Source: Opitutales bacterium (GTDB lineage: Bacteria; Verrucomicrobiota; Verrucomicrobiia; Opitutales; UBA953). From it: a stretch of DNA of 50,614 bases. The position numbers and the translations under genes were made by a program. The notes below the pieces were generated by a model that did no database searches, was not told where the DNA came from, and saw only the letters and a list, made by a program, of their open reading frames with translations. The first letter of the stretch is position 1, and each line of letters opens with the position of its first letter. Positions 24,843-33,642 of this stretch are shown piece after piece. The stretch is from contig JAILGB010000008.1 in the NCBI GenBank assembly GCA_024697185.1, forward strand, positions 1-50,614. The letters run 5' to 3'.

Positions 24843-25853
24843 TTATACGATCCGCCAAGGCAAACGCGTTCCCGCAAAAAGGGGAATCACCTGTTCGCCC
24901 GACGGCAAATCAAAAGCTGCGGGAACGTCCGACGGCTCGTTGACAAGAGTCAGATTTTTTTGCGGGACATCCAGATGATAAATCCGTCGGGCGTTATCGC
25001 TGACAAAGGCTTGCAGTTTGTCGAGCGCGCCGTGGCGGTCAAAAAGATCCGCCAACGCCGGCAAAAGCACCGGTCCCGTGAAACAGCCGCCGAGCGCCGC
25101 GGCGCTTTCCTTGTTGCTGCGCGGATGGGGCGCCGAATCGCTCCCGAACATAATTTTCGCGTTCCCGCCGAAAACCGCAGCACGAATGGCTTCGCGATCC
25201 CGCGGCAGTTTTACGATCGGTTTGCAAAAAAGGTGTGGATTAAGTTTGCCGCCCGCCAGATCGTCGAGGGTGAAAAGCAAATGATGGAGCGTCACCGTCG
25301 CGTAGAGGTTTTCAAATTCGTCGAGCAGCGCGAGCGTCCGGGCGTCCGAAATGTGCTCCATTACGATTTTCAGGCGCGGGAACGCCTTGGCAAGCTGGCG
25401 GTAAACCGGCAAAAATTCCGCTTCGCGTTCGAGCACGAAACCATTGCTCTCGCCATGAATCAGCAAGGGGACATCCAGCGCCTGCATCGCTTCGAGCGCG
25501 GGAACGATCGCGTCAAAATTGGAAATTCCGTTTTCCGAATTGGTCGTGACGCCTGCCGGATAAAGCTTCATCGCAAAAAAATGCGGATTTGCCTTTGCCT
25601 CCTCAATATCGCTTGCGCTTTGGGTGTTCAAAAAAAGCGTCATCAGCGGACGGAAAGCCGTTCCCGCGGCTGCCGTTATTTTTTGGGCGTAAGCGTCCAT
25701 CGCGGGAAGCGTTTCGATGGCGGGAACGAGATTCGGCATCACAACGGCTCCGGCAAATTGCGTTCCCGCCACAGCCGACGCCGTTTCGCAAAGACTGCCT
25801 GCCCGCAAATGCAGGTGCATATCCAGCGGCGAAGACAGTGTCAGCGATTTCAT
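24843..25853 (-). CDS. pyrC: Dihydroorotase
   Basis: 336 residues, the type II (E. coli PyrC-like) length. Metal ligands are in DMHLHLRAG (residues 11-19). The carboxylated lysine is expected in AMKLYPAG, and the catalytic Asp in FGSDSAPHPRSNKE. It closes carbamoyl-aspartate to dihydroorotate in pyrimidine synthesis. It begins 4 bp after purM ends, so the operon couples one purine and one pyrimidine step. Many motif copies lie within the gene. Confidence 0.95.
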   Translation of the reverse strand: MKSLTLSSPLDMHLHLRAGSLCETASAVAGTQFAGAVVMPNLVPAIETLPAMDAYAQKITAAAGTAFRPLMTLFLNTQSASDIEEAKANPHFFAMKLYPAGVTTNSENGISNFDAIVPALEAMQALDVPLLIHGESNGFVLEREAEFLPVYRQLAKAFPRLKIVMEHISDARTLALLDEFENLYATVTLHHLLFTLDDLAGGKLNPHLFCKPIVKLPRDREAIRAAVFGGNAKIMFGSDSAPHPRSNKESAAALGGCFTGPVLLPALADLFDRHGALDKLQAFVSDNARRIYHLDVPQKNLTLVNEPSDVPAAFDLPSGEQVIPLFAGTRLPWRIV

Positions 25854-25857
25854 CTTT

Positions 25858-27069
25858 TTAATATTCGATCACTTCGCCCGAGGCGGCGGTGACGACAACC
25901 TGGTTGACGGCGGGATCGGTCGAAGCTTCGGTGTAGCCGATTTGTTGCGCTTGGATTTTCAAACTCTGCGCCAACTGCAAAACCGCGGGAACGTCCTTCG
26001 GCTCGACATAGACCTCCAAACGCTGTCCCATGTTATAAACGCGATGCATTTCGGCGTTGTCCGTCTTGGAGGTCTCTTGAATCGCCTTGAAAATCGGCGG
26101 AGTCGGCAAAAGATTGTTTTTGACATAACGCACGCCCTGACCGAAGCGGATGCACTTTGTCAACGCACCGCCGGAGTTGTGGATAAGTCCGAACACCGAC
26201 TGCAGCGGCAGTTCTTTGAGCAGGCGCAAAACAAAGGGCGCATAAGTGCGAGTCGGCGACAGCAACGCCTTGCCGACGGTCAGCGTCGAGCCCGGCAATT
26301 TGTCTTCCAGACGATAAGGCCCGCAGTAAACAAATTCCGACGGGATGTGCGCGTCAAAGGTTTCCGGATATTTTTCGGCGTAATATTTGCAGAGCATTTC
26401 GTGACGCGCCGAAGTCAGTCCGTTGGAGCTGATGCCGGAATTTTCAACGGTTTCGTAGGCGCAAGTTCCCGACGACGCCAGAGCGACAATCGCCAATCCC
26501 GGGCGGATGCGGCTCGCGTCGATAACTTTGTCCCGGCGCAAAATTGCCGTTGCGCACGAATCGACGGTGCAAGTAGGCGTCAGATCGCCCACGTCCGCAG
26601 TTTCGCCGCCACCCGAACGGATATCCACTCCGTAATCGCGCAGGAGCTGCAAAAATTCCTCATTGCCCTGGATCAAATGCGCCAAGACTTCGCCGGGAAT
26701 GGATTTTGCGTTGCGATTGATCGTGCTCGAAATCAAACAGTTGCCCGTGACGCCGATGCAGAGCAGATCGTCGATGTTCATTACGATACTGTCTTGGGAG
26801 ATCCCGCGATAAACCGACGCGTCGCCCGTTTCCTTCCAATAAAGATAAGCCAGCAGAGACTTCGTTCCCGAACCGTCCGCATGTGTCGTCGCACAAAATT
26901 CGGGATTGTTCGTCAAAAAATCGGGTGTAATCTTGCAAAAAGCGCCCGGAAAAAGTCCTTTGTCGATCTTGTCCACGACGGCGTGAACCTCATCTTTGGA
27001 CGAAGAGACGCCGCGAGCGGCATAACGCCCGTTCGAGCCCGACAAATTCTTATCATTCGCGTTATCCAT
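25858..27069 (-). CDS. purM: Phosphoribosylformylglycinamidine cyclo-ligase (AIR synthase)
   Basis: 403 residues from the ATG at 27069; the upstream in-frame codons overlap the promoter. Landmarks: GRYAARGVSSSKDEVHAV, ATTHADGSGTKSLLAYLYW (ATP/metal binding), SIVMNIDDLLCIG, RSGGGETADVGD and HNSGGALTKC. It converts FGAM to AIR using ATP in purine synthesis. It is longer than E. coli PurM (345) and nearer the Bacteroidetes/PVC type. It is the first gene of the operon purM-pyrC-MBL. The -10 box ends 7 nt before the ATG and there is no ribosome-binding site, predicting a leaderless message. Confidence 0.88.
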   Translation of the reverse strand: MDNANDKNLSGSNGRYAARGVSSSKDEVHAVVDKIDKGLFPGAFCKITPDFLTNNPEFCATTHADGSGTKSLLAYLYWKETGDASVYRGISQDSIVMNIDDLLCIGVTGNCLISSTINRNAKSIPGEVLAHLIQGNEEFLQLLRDYGVDIRSGGGETADVGDLTPTCTVDSCATAILRRDKVIDASRIRPGLAIVALASSGTCAYETVENSGISSNGLTSARHEMLCKYYAEKYPETFDAHIPSEFVYCGPYRLEDKLPGSTLTVGKALLSPTRTYAPFVLRLLKELPLQSVFGLIHNSGGALTKCIRFGQGVRYVKNNLLPTPPIFKAIQETSKTDNAEMHRVYNMGQRLEVYVEPKDVPAVLQLAQSLKIQAQQIGYTEASTDPAVNQVVVTAASGEVIEY

Positions 27070-27076
27070 AGTGAAA

Positions 27077-27105
27077 ATTATAAGTCGCGGGAACGGCTTT
27101 CTCAA
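27077..27105 (-). promoter_or_regulatory. purM promoter, leaderless arrangement
   Basis: On the minus strand: -35 TTGAGA (27100-27105), 17-bp spacer, -10 TATAAT (27077-27082), then TTTCACT and ATG. Transcription would start at or next to the A of ATG. A motif copy lies in the spacer. Confidence 0.7.
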
Positions 27106-27138
27106 CGGCATTTTTTGAAAACGGATTGTCGTTCCCGC

Positions 27139-27175
27139 AAAAAAACGTTCCCGCAAACGACTGTCTGCGGGAACG
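27139..27175 (-). terminator. Terminator of the SSS transporter gene, built from an inverted motif pair
   Basis: On the minus strand CGTTCCCGCA ... TGCGGGAACG (10-bp perfect stem, 10-nt loop) followed by TTTTTTT. It lies 24 bp after the symporter stop codon. A third motif copy follows. Confidence 0.88.
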
Positions 27176-27198
27176 GCTTTGAAAATGCCTCTCGGAGA

Positions 27199-29361
27199 TT
27201 ACCAGCAGAGAGCGTAGAGCGCCAGTGTCGCGACGACGACGAAAGCACCGAAGGCTTTTGCCGGTCCCGAACCTTCGAGAGCGACCTCGTTTTTGGCGGG
27301 GACTTCGACTGCCTTACCGCCGCGCGCCGCGTTCCAGGCGGTGAGCAGCGCACCGATAACGATACAGACGATCAGGCAAATCGACATACGGTTGAGGAAC
27401 GCCATCTCAGGCGCCGTCAATTTGAGCGCGCCGTAGAGAACCGCGTTGACGAGAATGCCGAGCCAGCCGTAAACGCGCGGGCATTTGGGCACAAAGAATC
27501 CGAAGAGGAAGACGCTGAGCACGCCCGGCGAAATAAAGCCTTGGAACTCTTGGATAAAGTTGAAAATGCCGCCGAAGACCGGGCTGTTCAAGAACGGAGC
27601 CAGACCCAACGCGATGAGCACGCAGACGACGACCCCGATTTTGCCGACGGTGACAAGGCGCTGCGGCGAGGCATTTGTGGCGAGCTTGTTGTAAATGTCC
27701 ATCGTGAAGATGGTCGAGGCGGAGTTAAGCATCGACGCGAGCGAAGAGACGACTGCACCGAAAAGCGCCGCGAGCACGAACCAGGTGATGCCCGGCTTCA
27801 TCAGTTTCTTGAGCAATGTCGGGAACGCCGCATCATAGTCGAAGCCGACGAGTTTTTGCGAAACGAACATATCTTTCTCGCGGGCTCTCGCGCCATCGAC
27901 GAGGCATTGGTTCAAATTCGCTAAGTTTTGAGCCACAGGAATGCGCTGGGCGAGCGTCGTCGAGGAGTCGGCGACATCCGCTTCGAGTTCTTCGATCGCT
28001 TTTGCGATGCCCGGCAAAAGCACGGAAGCCGGGAGCGTTTCCTTGTTGATGGTGACTTGGAGATTGTTTTTCAAGGCTTTTTCAACATTGCCGACAATCA
28101 GTTCTTTGCCCTTTTCGCTGTTTTGCATCAAAAATTCGCCGGTGACGAAATAAATCGTTTTGGGCTCTTTCTCGGCATCCTTTTGAACAATTTCGATTGC
28201 CGCGTTGTTTTTCGTATCCGCACTGACTTTCAAATCATCGCGGAACAGATTGTAGGCGAGGATGCCGGGGATTACGACGACGAACGGGATGAGGAGTTTG
28301 AGGAACGCCGCGAAAACAATACCCAGCTGTCCTTCCGCAACAGATTTGGACGCGAGGGTGCGCTGCATGATGTATTGGTTTAAACCCCAGTAGAAGAAAT
28401 TGGGAATCCAAAGACCGAGCAAAAGCGCCGTCCATGGAATCGACGGGTCGTCCCACGGACGGATCATGTGCAATTTGCCGCCGATGGAATTCATACCGCT
28501 GACGGCATCGCCGGCATTGAGCTGGAGGAAGCGGTCGATACCGCCGGCATTGCTGAGGCTTTCCACCGTCGCGCCGGAATTGGCGGAGGCGGATTCGATC
28601 AGATGCGCCGGATCCGCGGTCCCGAGAGCCTTGATCGCAAAGTAAGCGACGACACCGCCGCCGAGAATGAGCGCCGAACCCCAAATCAAATCTGTCCAGG
28701 CGCAGGCTTTCAAGCCGCCGACAAAAACATAGACCGCCGCACAAAACGCGATGATGATGCAGCCGATAAGAATGTTCCCGTCAACAAGACCGCCCAAAGT
28801 GTAAACGCCGCCGGCGATCGTATTAAAATCAACACCGGTCACGCCCTCGGCGCCAAAGAAGAACACCGCGATGCATTTGGCTCCGGCAAAAATAACGCCC
28901 GCCGTCGGGACGCCGACAAGGATCAAGAGCGTGCAAACCGCCATAATCGAGCGGGACGCCACATTGAAGCGCGTTTCGAGGAATTCCGGAATCGTATAGA
29001 CACCGCAACGCAAAAGTTTTGGCAAGAAGAAGAACGCCACAACGACAAGCGTGATCGCAGCCAGCCATTCATAGCCAGCAATTGCGAGACCGAGCCAGTC
29101 GGCTGCCTGACCCGACATTCCGACAAATTGCTCCGTCGAGATGTTGGCGGCGATCAAAGAAAAGCCGACAAGCCACCAGGACAGTCCGCGACCGGCGAGA
29201 AAATAGTCTGCCGCGTTGGATTCCTTCGCTTCGCCCTCCTTGGCCTTGGGAGGACGCGCCTTGTAGATGCCGAGACCGATGACCGCCACGACCGCGACCA
29301 CAAAGAGAATCGCGTCAAGCATACTCATCGGATTTTCATTAGCGAGTATCGTATTTAACAT
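27199..29361 (-). CDS. Sodium:solute symporter (SSS/SGLT family)
   Basis: 720 residues from the ATG at 29361; an inner ATG (MSMLDAILF, at 29328) is also possible. SSS family core: FLAGRGLSWWLVGFSLIAANISTEQFVGMSGQA (TM1-2 with sodium site), GVYTIPEFLETRF, KACAWTDLIWG, NQYIMQRTLASKS, and LASMLNSASTIFTMDIY (TM8). It probably imports a sugar or similar organic solute with sodium, which would fit the glycosidase genes nearby, but the substrate is not shown. Residues about 374-520 form a hydrophilic insert of about 130-150 residues between two membrane helices (after GILAYNLF, before DAAFPTLL), where most SGLT-type proteins have a short loop. Only one motif copy in 2.1 kb. Confidence 0.9.
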   Translation of the reverse strand: MLNTILANENPMSMLDAILFVVAVVAVIGLGIYKARPPKAKEGEAKESNAADYFLAGRGLSWWLVGFSLIAANISTEQFVGMSGQAADWLGLAIAGYEWLAAITLVVVAFFFLPKLLRCGVYTIPEFLETRFNVASRSIMAVCTLLILVGVPTAGVIFAGAKCIAVFFFGAEGVTGVDFNTIAGGVYTLGGLVDGNILIGCIIIAFCAAVYVFVGGLKACAWTDLIWGSALILGGGVVAYFAIKALGTADPAHLIESASANSGATVESLSNAGGIDRFLQLNAGDAVSGMNSIGGKLHMIRPWDDPSIPWTALLLGLWIPNFFYWGLNQYIMQRTLASKSVAEGQLGIVFAAFLKLLIPFVVVIPGILAYNLFRDDLKVSADTKNNAAIEIVQKDAEKEPKTIYFVTGEFLMQNSEKGKELIVGNVEKALKNNLQVTINKETLPASVLLPGIAKAIEELEADVADSSTTLAQRIPVAQNLANLNQCLVDGARAREKDMFVSQKLVGFDYDAAFPTLLKKLMKPGITWFVLAALFGAVVSSLASMLNSASTIFTMDIYNKLATNASPQRLVTVGKIGVVVCVLIALGLAPFLNSPVFGGIFNFIQEFQGFISPGVLSVFLFGFFVPKCPRVYGWLGILVNAVLYGALKLTAPEMAFLNRMSICLIVCIVIGALLTAWNAARGGKAVEVPAKNEVALEGSGPAKAFGAFVVVATLALYALCW

Positions 29362-29434
29362 AAGATTGAGGTTATTGGAGTTATTGATAAAATGGGACAA
29401 ATCTTGGCGGGAACGCCGTTTAAAGGAATGCAAA

Positions 29435-29462
29435 ACGCACGGGCTTTTCCGTTCCCGTGCGT
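29435..29462 (-). terminator. Hairpin after pilC
   Basis: Perfect 9-bp stem ACGCACGGG / CCCGTGCGT with a 10-nt loop, one arm side containing CGTTCCC. It is followed on the minus strand by only four T, so it is a probable but weak intrinsic terminator. It lies 11 bp past the pilC stop codon. Confidence 0.6.
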
Positions 29463-29473
29463 CTTTTCACCCG

Positions 29474-30691
29474 CTAACCGGCCATTCGTTGGATGACCGA
29501 AATAATCGGCAGGAACATCGCCACGACGATCGTTCCGACGATTGCCGCCAAAAACACGATCAGCAAGGGCTCGATAATCGAAGTTAGCGCGCCGACGGCG
29601 TTATCGACCTCTTCGTCATAGTTGTCCGCAACGCGGGAAAGCATCTCCGGGAGCTGGCCGGTCTCTTCGCCGACCTGCACCATCGAACAGACCATCGGCG
29701 GGAACACTTTTGACTGCTCGAGAGGCATATAGAGCGTCTCGCCATCGCGAATGCGGTCGTGAACCTTCATCAGCGCATCCTGCAATACGGGATTGGAAAG
29801 CGTTTCCGTCGTGATTTTCATCGACTGCAAAATCGGAACGCCGGACGCCATCAATGTTCCGAAGGTGCGCGAAAAACGCGACACGGCGACGATTTGAAGG
29901 AACGAGCCGATTTTGGGCATATGGAAAAGAAGGCGCGAAAAACCGTCCGAAACTTTTTTGACCTTGAACGCCATACGGATAAGAACAATAAGCGCCACGA
30001 TAACAATAATCGTCGCAATCAAGTGTTCCCGCAAAATGTTGCCGATCGACATGACGAAGTCCGTCAAAGCCGGCATTTGTCCGCCCTGGGAAGCGATCAT
30101 CGACTGGAAGCTCGGGACGACGAATGTCAGCAAGACGTAAACGATGACAAACGCCACGGTCACGACGACGGACGGATAAACCATCGCCGACTTCACTTTT
30201 TTCTTGATCTTGTCCGCCTTTTCCTGGAAGGTCGCCAGACGGTCGAGCACCGTATCGAGCACACCGCCCGCTTCGCCCGCCTTGATCATGTTGACATAAA
30301 GATGGTCAAACATTTTGGGATATTGCGAAAAGGCGTCGGAAAGGGAATTGCCCGACTGGATCTGGTCGCAAATATTGGTCAGCGCCGTTTTAAAGTTGGG
30401 ATCGCGCTCCTGTTCGCAAAGAATCTGGCAGGCGCGCAAAAGGGGCAGTCCTGCCTGCAAAAGCGTCGCCAACTGACGCGTGAACACCGTCAATTGCACG
30501 CTCGTGATTTTCTTATTGTAGGCCTGTCCCTTCTTTTTGGAACTTTTGACGAGTCCAGTCTCCTCGATTGAGGAAACCATCAAACGGCGCGACGCCAGTT
30601 GCGAACGCGCCACATCTTCATTTGACGCCTCAATCGTTCCCGTGGACTGCCTGCCCGTGGCGTCAATTGCTTTATATTTAAATTTTGCCAT
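29474..30691 (-). CDS. pilC: Type IV pilus/type II secretion inner-membrane platform protein PilC
   Basis: 405 residues, typical PilC/GspF length. N-terminal cytoplasmic part (MAKFKYKAIDATGRQSTGTIEA), then two T2SSF domains (about 70-195 and 275-400) each with FTRQLATLLQAGLPLL or FSRTFGTLMASGVPIL, and three membrane helices (near 170, 225 and 380). It forms the platform rotated by the PilB and PilT motors. It has its own promoter (30733-30761) behind a hairpin at 30776-30812, so it can be expressed apart from the ATPase genes. Pilin, secretin and PilM-Q genes are not in the window. Confidence 0.93.
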   Translation of the reverse strand: MAKFKYKAIDATGRQSTGTIEASNEDVARSQLASRRLMVSSIEETGLVKSSKKKGQAYNKKITSVQLTVFTRQLATLLQAGLPLLRACQILCEQERDPNFKTALTNICDQIQSGNSLSDAFSQYPKMFDHLYVNMIKAGEAGGVLDTVLDRLATFQEKADKIKKKVKSAMVYPSVVVTVAFVIVYVLLTFVVPSFQSMIASQGGQMPALTDFVMSIGNILREHLIATIIVIVALIVLIRMAFKVKKVSDGFSRLLFHMPKIGSFLQIVAVSRFSRTFGTLMASGVPILQSMKITTETLSNPVLQDALMKVHDRIRDGETLYMPLEQSKVFPPMVCSMVQVGEETGQLPEMLSRVADNYDEEVDNAVGALTSIIEPLLIVFLAAIVGTIVVAMFLPIISVIQRMAG

Positions 30692-30732
30692 AAATTTTTG
30701 CTGGGGATTGTCAAGAATAGGGGTTTGTTTTT

Positions 30733-30761
30733 ATTATAATCGCTCGACTAAAACAAATCAA
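30733..30761 (-). promoter_or_regulatory. pilC promoter
   Basis: On the minus strand: -35 TTGATT (30756-30761), 17-bp spacer, -10 TATAAT (30733-30738). The predicted leader is about 35 nt. Confidence 0.75.
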
Positions 30762-30775
30762 TTTTTTAAACTCCC

Positions 30776-30812
30776 GGGAACGCCGTTTTCCACGACAGTC
30801 TGCGGCGTTCCC
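30776..30812 (-). terminator. Inverted motif pair between pilB and pilC
   Basis: 10-bp perfect arms GGGAACGCCG / CGGCGTTCCC around a 17-nt loop, starting 9 bp after the pilB stop codon and upstream of the pilC promoter. It is followed by TTTAAAAAATT on the minus strand. Likely a terminator or attenuator. Confidence 0.6.
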
Positions 30813-30820
30813 GTGACGAT

Positions 30821-32500
30821 TTAGGTGTATTTTAAAACTTCCTCGATTGTCGTATGGCCGTCAAAGATACAGCGCAAGCCGTCCTGGCGCAGGGTCCGCA
30901 TGCCGTTTTCCACCGCCTTTTGTTTTAAGACCAGCGTCGGCGCCCGATGGGTGATCAGGTCGCGGATCGCGTCGGTAATCATCATCAGTTCGAAAAGTCC
31001 CTGCCGTCCCTTGTAGCCGGAACGGTTGCAGACGGAACAGCCGCGACCGTAGTAGAACTGCTTGTCGGCGATTTCGATCGGATCGACATTGAGCATTTTG
31101 ATCACCGCCTGGTCGGGTTCATAGGCGGTACGGCAGTTTTTGCAAATATGGCGCAGGAGCCGTTGTCCCAAAACGCCTTCGAGAGACGCCGCGATCAAAA
31201 AGGGTTCGATGCCCATATCGACAAGACGTGTGACGGCGCCCGGAGCGTCGTTGGTGTGGAGGGTCGAGAGGACGACGTGTCCCGTCAGCGCCGACTGGAC
31301 GGCGATGCTGCCCGTCTCCTGGTCACGGATTTCTCCCAACATGATGATGTCCGGGTCCTGACGAAGGAAGGAACGCAGCGCGGAGGCGAATGTCAGCCCC
31401 ACCTGGTGGTTGATCTGCACCTGCATGATGCCTTCGATTTCATATTCGACAGGGTCTTCCGCAGTCAAGATTTTGACATCGACGGTATTGACCTCTCGCA
31501 AGGCGGAGTAAAGGGTGGTCGTTTTGCCCGATCCCGTCGGTCCCGTCACCACAAAAATGCCGTTGGGACGGTTGACGAGTGAACGGATGCCGGTCATGAT
31601 TTCGTCCGTCATCGTCAAATTTTCGAGATCCAGATTGACAACGCCCTTGTCCAAAATACGCAAGACGACGGACTCGCCGAACTGTGTCGGGAGCGTCGAA
31701 ACACGCAAATCGATGGCGCGGCCGCCGACGGTCGTCTTGATACGTCCGTCCTGCGGGATACGTCGCTCTGCGATGTTGAGACCCGACATCACTTTCACAC
31801 GGGCTGTCACCGCGTTGGCGAGCGATGCCGGAGGAGGCGCCATCTCATAAAGCGCGCCGTCGATACGGTAGCGGATCCGGAACTCGCCCTCAAACGGCTC
31901 GAAGTGAATATCGGACGCCTTCGCCTTGACCGCTTCCTGCAAAACCACATCGACAAAGCGAATGATCGGAGCCTGGTTGGCGGAGTCGTTCAGGGCGTTC
32001 TCGTCGTCGCCCGCAAAATTGAGCCCTGAGAGTTCGCCGATGACATTGTCGAGAGAATTGTTCAATTCCCCATAATACTTGACAATCGCATTTTCGATCA
32101 GGACGGGATCGCCCACCAAAAACTCGACATCAAAATGCAAAACAAAGGAAAGTTCCTCCCCGATTGAAAAATTGAAGGGATCTTTGGCGAGAAAACTGAT
32201 TTTGTCCGGAGAAGAGCGCACAGGCAAAATTCCGTATTTGTGCGCCTGCTCCTGATTGATCAGTTTCAAGAGGCGCGGCTCGATATCTTCCGGGACTTGC
32301 ACCATGCAATCGACACCCAAGTGCGCCGCCACTAGTTCCAGCAAATCGTCGCGCGAAATATAGCCGTTGTCTTCGAGGACTTCAGAAAACGGTTTGCCGG
32401 TCTCAATATGTTCCGTCCAGGCTTCATCGACCTGCGACTTCGTGGCCTTTTGGGAATCGACGATGAGCGTCGTCAAAATTTCACTGTGTTCGTCAAACAT
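30821..32500 (-). CDS. pilB: Type IV pilus extension ATPase PilB/GspE family (copy 1)
   Basis: 559 residues. N-terminal MshEN/T2SSE_N domain (residues 1-150), then the ATPase: Walker [16 protein letters not shown], Asp box [15 protein letters not shown], Walker [18 protein letters not shown], His box [16 protein letters not shown] zinc site of two CxxC pairs ([12 protein letters not shown] and [14 protein letters not shown]) is typical of PilB/GspE. It powers pilus assembly from the cytoplasm. It follows pilT by 36 bp. It has no GGGAACG copy in 1.7 kb. A second, similar gene lies at 33643-35361. Confidence 0.92.
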   Translation of the reverse strand: MFDEHSEILTTLIVDSQKATKSQVDEAWTEHIETGKPFSEVLEDNGYISRDDLLELVAAHLGVDCMVQVPEDIEPRLLKLINQEQAHKYGILPVRSSPDKISFLAKDPFNFSIGEELSFVLHFDVEFLVGDPVLIENAIVKYYGELNNSLDNVIGELSGLNFAGDDENALNDSANQAPIIRFVDVVLQEAVKAKASDIHFEPFEGEFRIRYRIDGALYEMAPPPASLANAVTARVKVMSGLNIAERRIPQDGRIKTTVGGRAIDLRVSTLPTQFGESVVLRILDKGVVNLDLENLTMTDEIMTGIRSLVNRPNGIFVVTGPTGSGKTTTLYSALREVNTVDVKILTAEDPVEYEIEGIMQVQINHQVGLTFASALRSFLRQDPDIIMLGEIRDQETGSIAVQSALTGHVVLSTLHTNDAPGAVTRLVDMGIEPFLIAASLEGVLGQRLLRHICKNCRTAYEPDQAVIKMLNVDPIEIADKQFYYGRGCSVCNRSGYKGRQGLFELMMITDAIRDLITHRAPTLVLKQKAVENGMRTLRQDGLRCIFDGHTTIEEVLKYT

Positions 32501-32536
32501 AATTCAATTTCACAAAAAAGTTATCGTCAAAACGCG

Positions 32537-33622
32537 TTAGTAGCCGATTTCACGCAATTTTTGGCGCATCTCGTCGGGAACCTGCGCGTAGGTGATCGCC
32601 TCGGAGGCGTCGATGACGCCGTCGCTGACGAGCGAAAGGAGGTGGCCGTCGAGCGTCCGCATGCCGAGAGCGCCTCCCGTCTGGATTTCGGAAGTGATCC
32701 GATAGGTTTTGTTGTCGCGGATAAGTGCGGCGGCGGAATCCGTATTGATCATGATCTCGTAGCCGGCGACGCGACCGCCGTTTTTGCGACGGCAGAGCAC
32801 CTGGGAGATCACGGCGACCAATGAGGACGCCAGCTGCATGCGAATCTGTTCTTTTGTATCCGCCGGGAACGCGTCAACAATACGGTCCACGGTTCGCGCC
32901 GCGCCCGTCGTGTGCAATGTCGCGAAAACCAGGTGACCTGTTTCCGCCGCCGAAACCGCAGCCGTGATCGTCTCCAAGTCGCGCATTTCGCCGACAAGGA
33001 TAATGTCCGGGTCCTGGCGCAGCGCTGCGCGGATCGCCTCCGAGAAGCTGCCGACATCGCGCCCGATTTCGCGTTGCGTCACCACAGAACGTTTGTGGTC
33101 GTGAAAATATTCGATCGGGTCTTCGATCGTAATGATATGCCGCTCCTCGTTTTCGTTGATCCAGTTGAGCATCGACGCGAGCGTCGTCGTCTTACCCGAG
33201 CCCGTCGGTCCCGTCACCAAAATCAGCCCGCGCTGGCGGCGCAGCAGGGATTTCACCTTGTCCGACAAGCCGAGTTTCTCGAGCGAAAACATATTGTTCG
33301 GAATCTGGCGCAAAACAATCCCGTAGGCGTTTTCGTCGCCGTTCCCGCTGCGCGCCTTGAAACAGCTCACACGAAAACGTGCCTTGGCGCCAAACGAAAA
33401 ACCGAAATCGCAACCGCCCGACTCCTGCAGGCGTTTCAAATGATGTTCCGGGGTGATCTCTTTGACAAAAGCTTCCGTCTCCGCCGGAGTCAGCTTAGGG
33501 CCGTCCACCGGCAACATGCTCCCGGAGATACGCAAAACCGGAGCCTGATCGACGTGCAAATGCAAATCGGAGGCTTTTTCCTGAACAACCAAATCCAAAA
33601 GTTCTGTAAGTGTATAATTCAT
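32537..33622 (-). CDS. pilT: Type IV pilus retraction ATPase PilT
   Basis: 361 residues, usual PilT size, lacking the long N-domain and zinc site of PilB. Starts [25 protein letters not shown]. Walker [16 protein letters not shown], Asp box [21 protein letters not shown], Walker [17 protein letters not shown], His box [21 protein letters not shown], and the C-terminal variant of the AIRNLIRE motif. PilT retracts pili, the step that pulls DNA across the outer membrane in competent bacteria. Placed between two pilB-type genes, 20 bp after the upstream one. Confidence 0.94.
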   Translation of the reverse strand: MNYTLTELLDLVVQEKASDLHLHVDQAPVLRISGSMLPVDGPKLTPAETEAFVKEITPEHHLKRLQESGGCDFGFSFGAKARFRVSCFKARSGNGDENAYGIVLRQIPNNMFSLEKLGLSDKVKSLLRRQRGLILVTGPTGSGKTTTLASMLNWINENEERHIITIEDPIEYFHDHKRSVVTQREIGRDVGSFSEAIRAALRQDPDIILVGEMRDLETITAAVSAAETGHLVFATLHTTGAARTVDRIVDAFPADTKEQIRMQLASSLVAVISQVLCRRKNGGRVAGYEIMINTDSAAALIRDNKTYRITSEIQTGGALGMRTLDGHLLSLVSDGVIDASEAITYAQVPDEMRQKLREIGY

Positions 33623-33642
33623 CGTAAAAAAACAAATTCGGA

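Noticed and set aside
24090-27924. Very long plus-strand open frames (600 and 735 codons) opposite MBL, pyrC, purM and the symporter
   Set aside because: They are antisense to recognisable enzymes, overlap each other, and have basic low-complexity translations with no domain.
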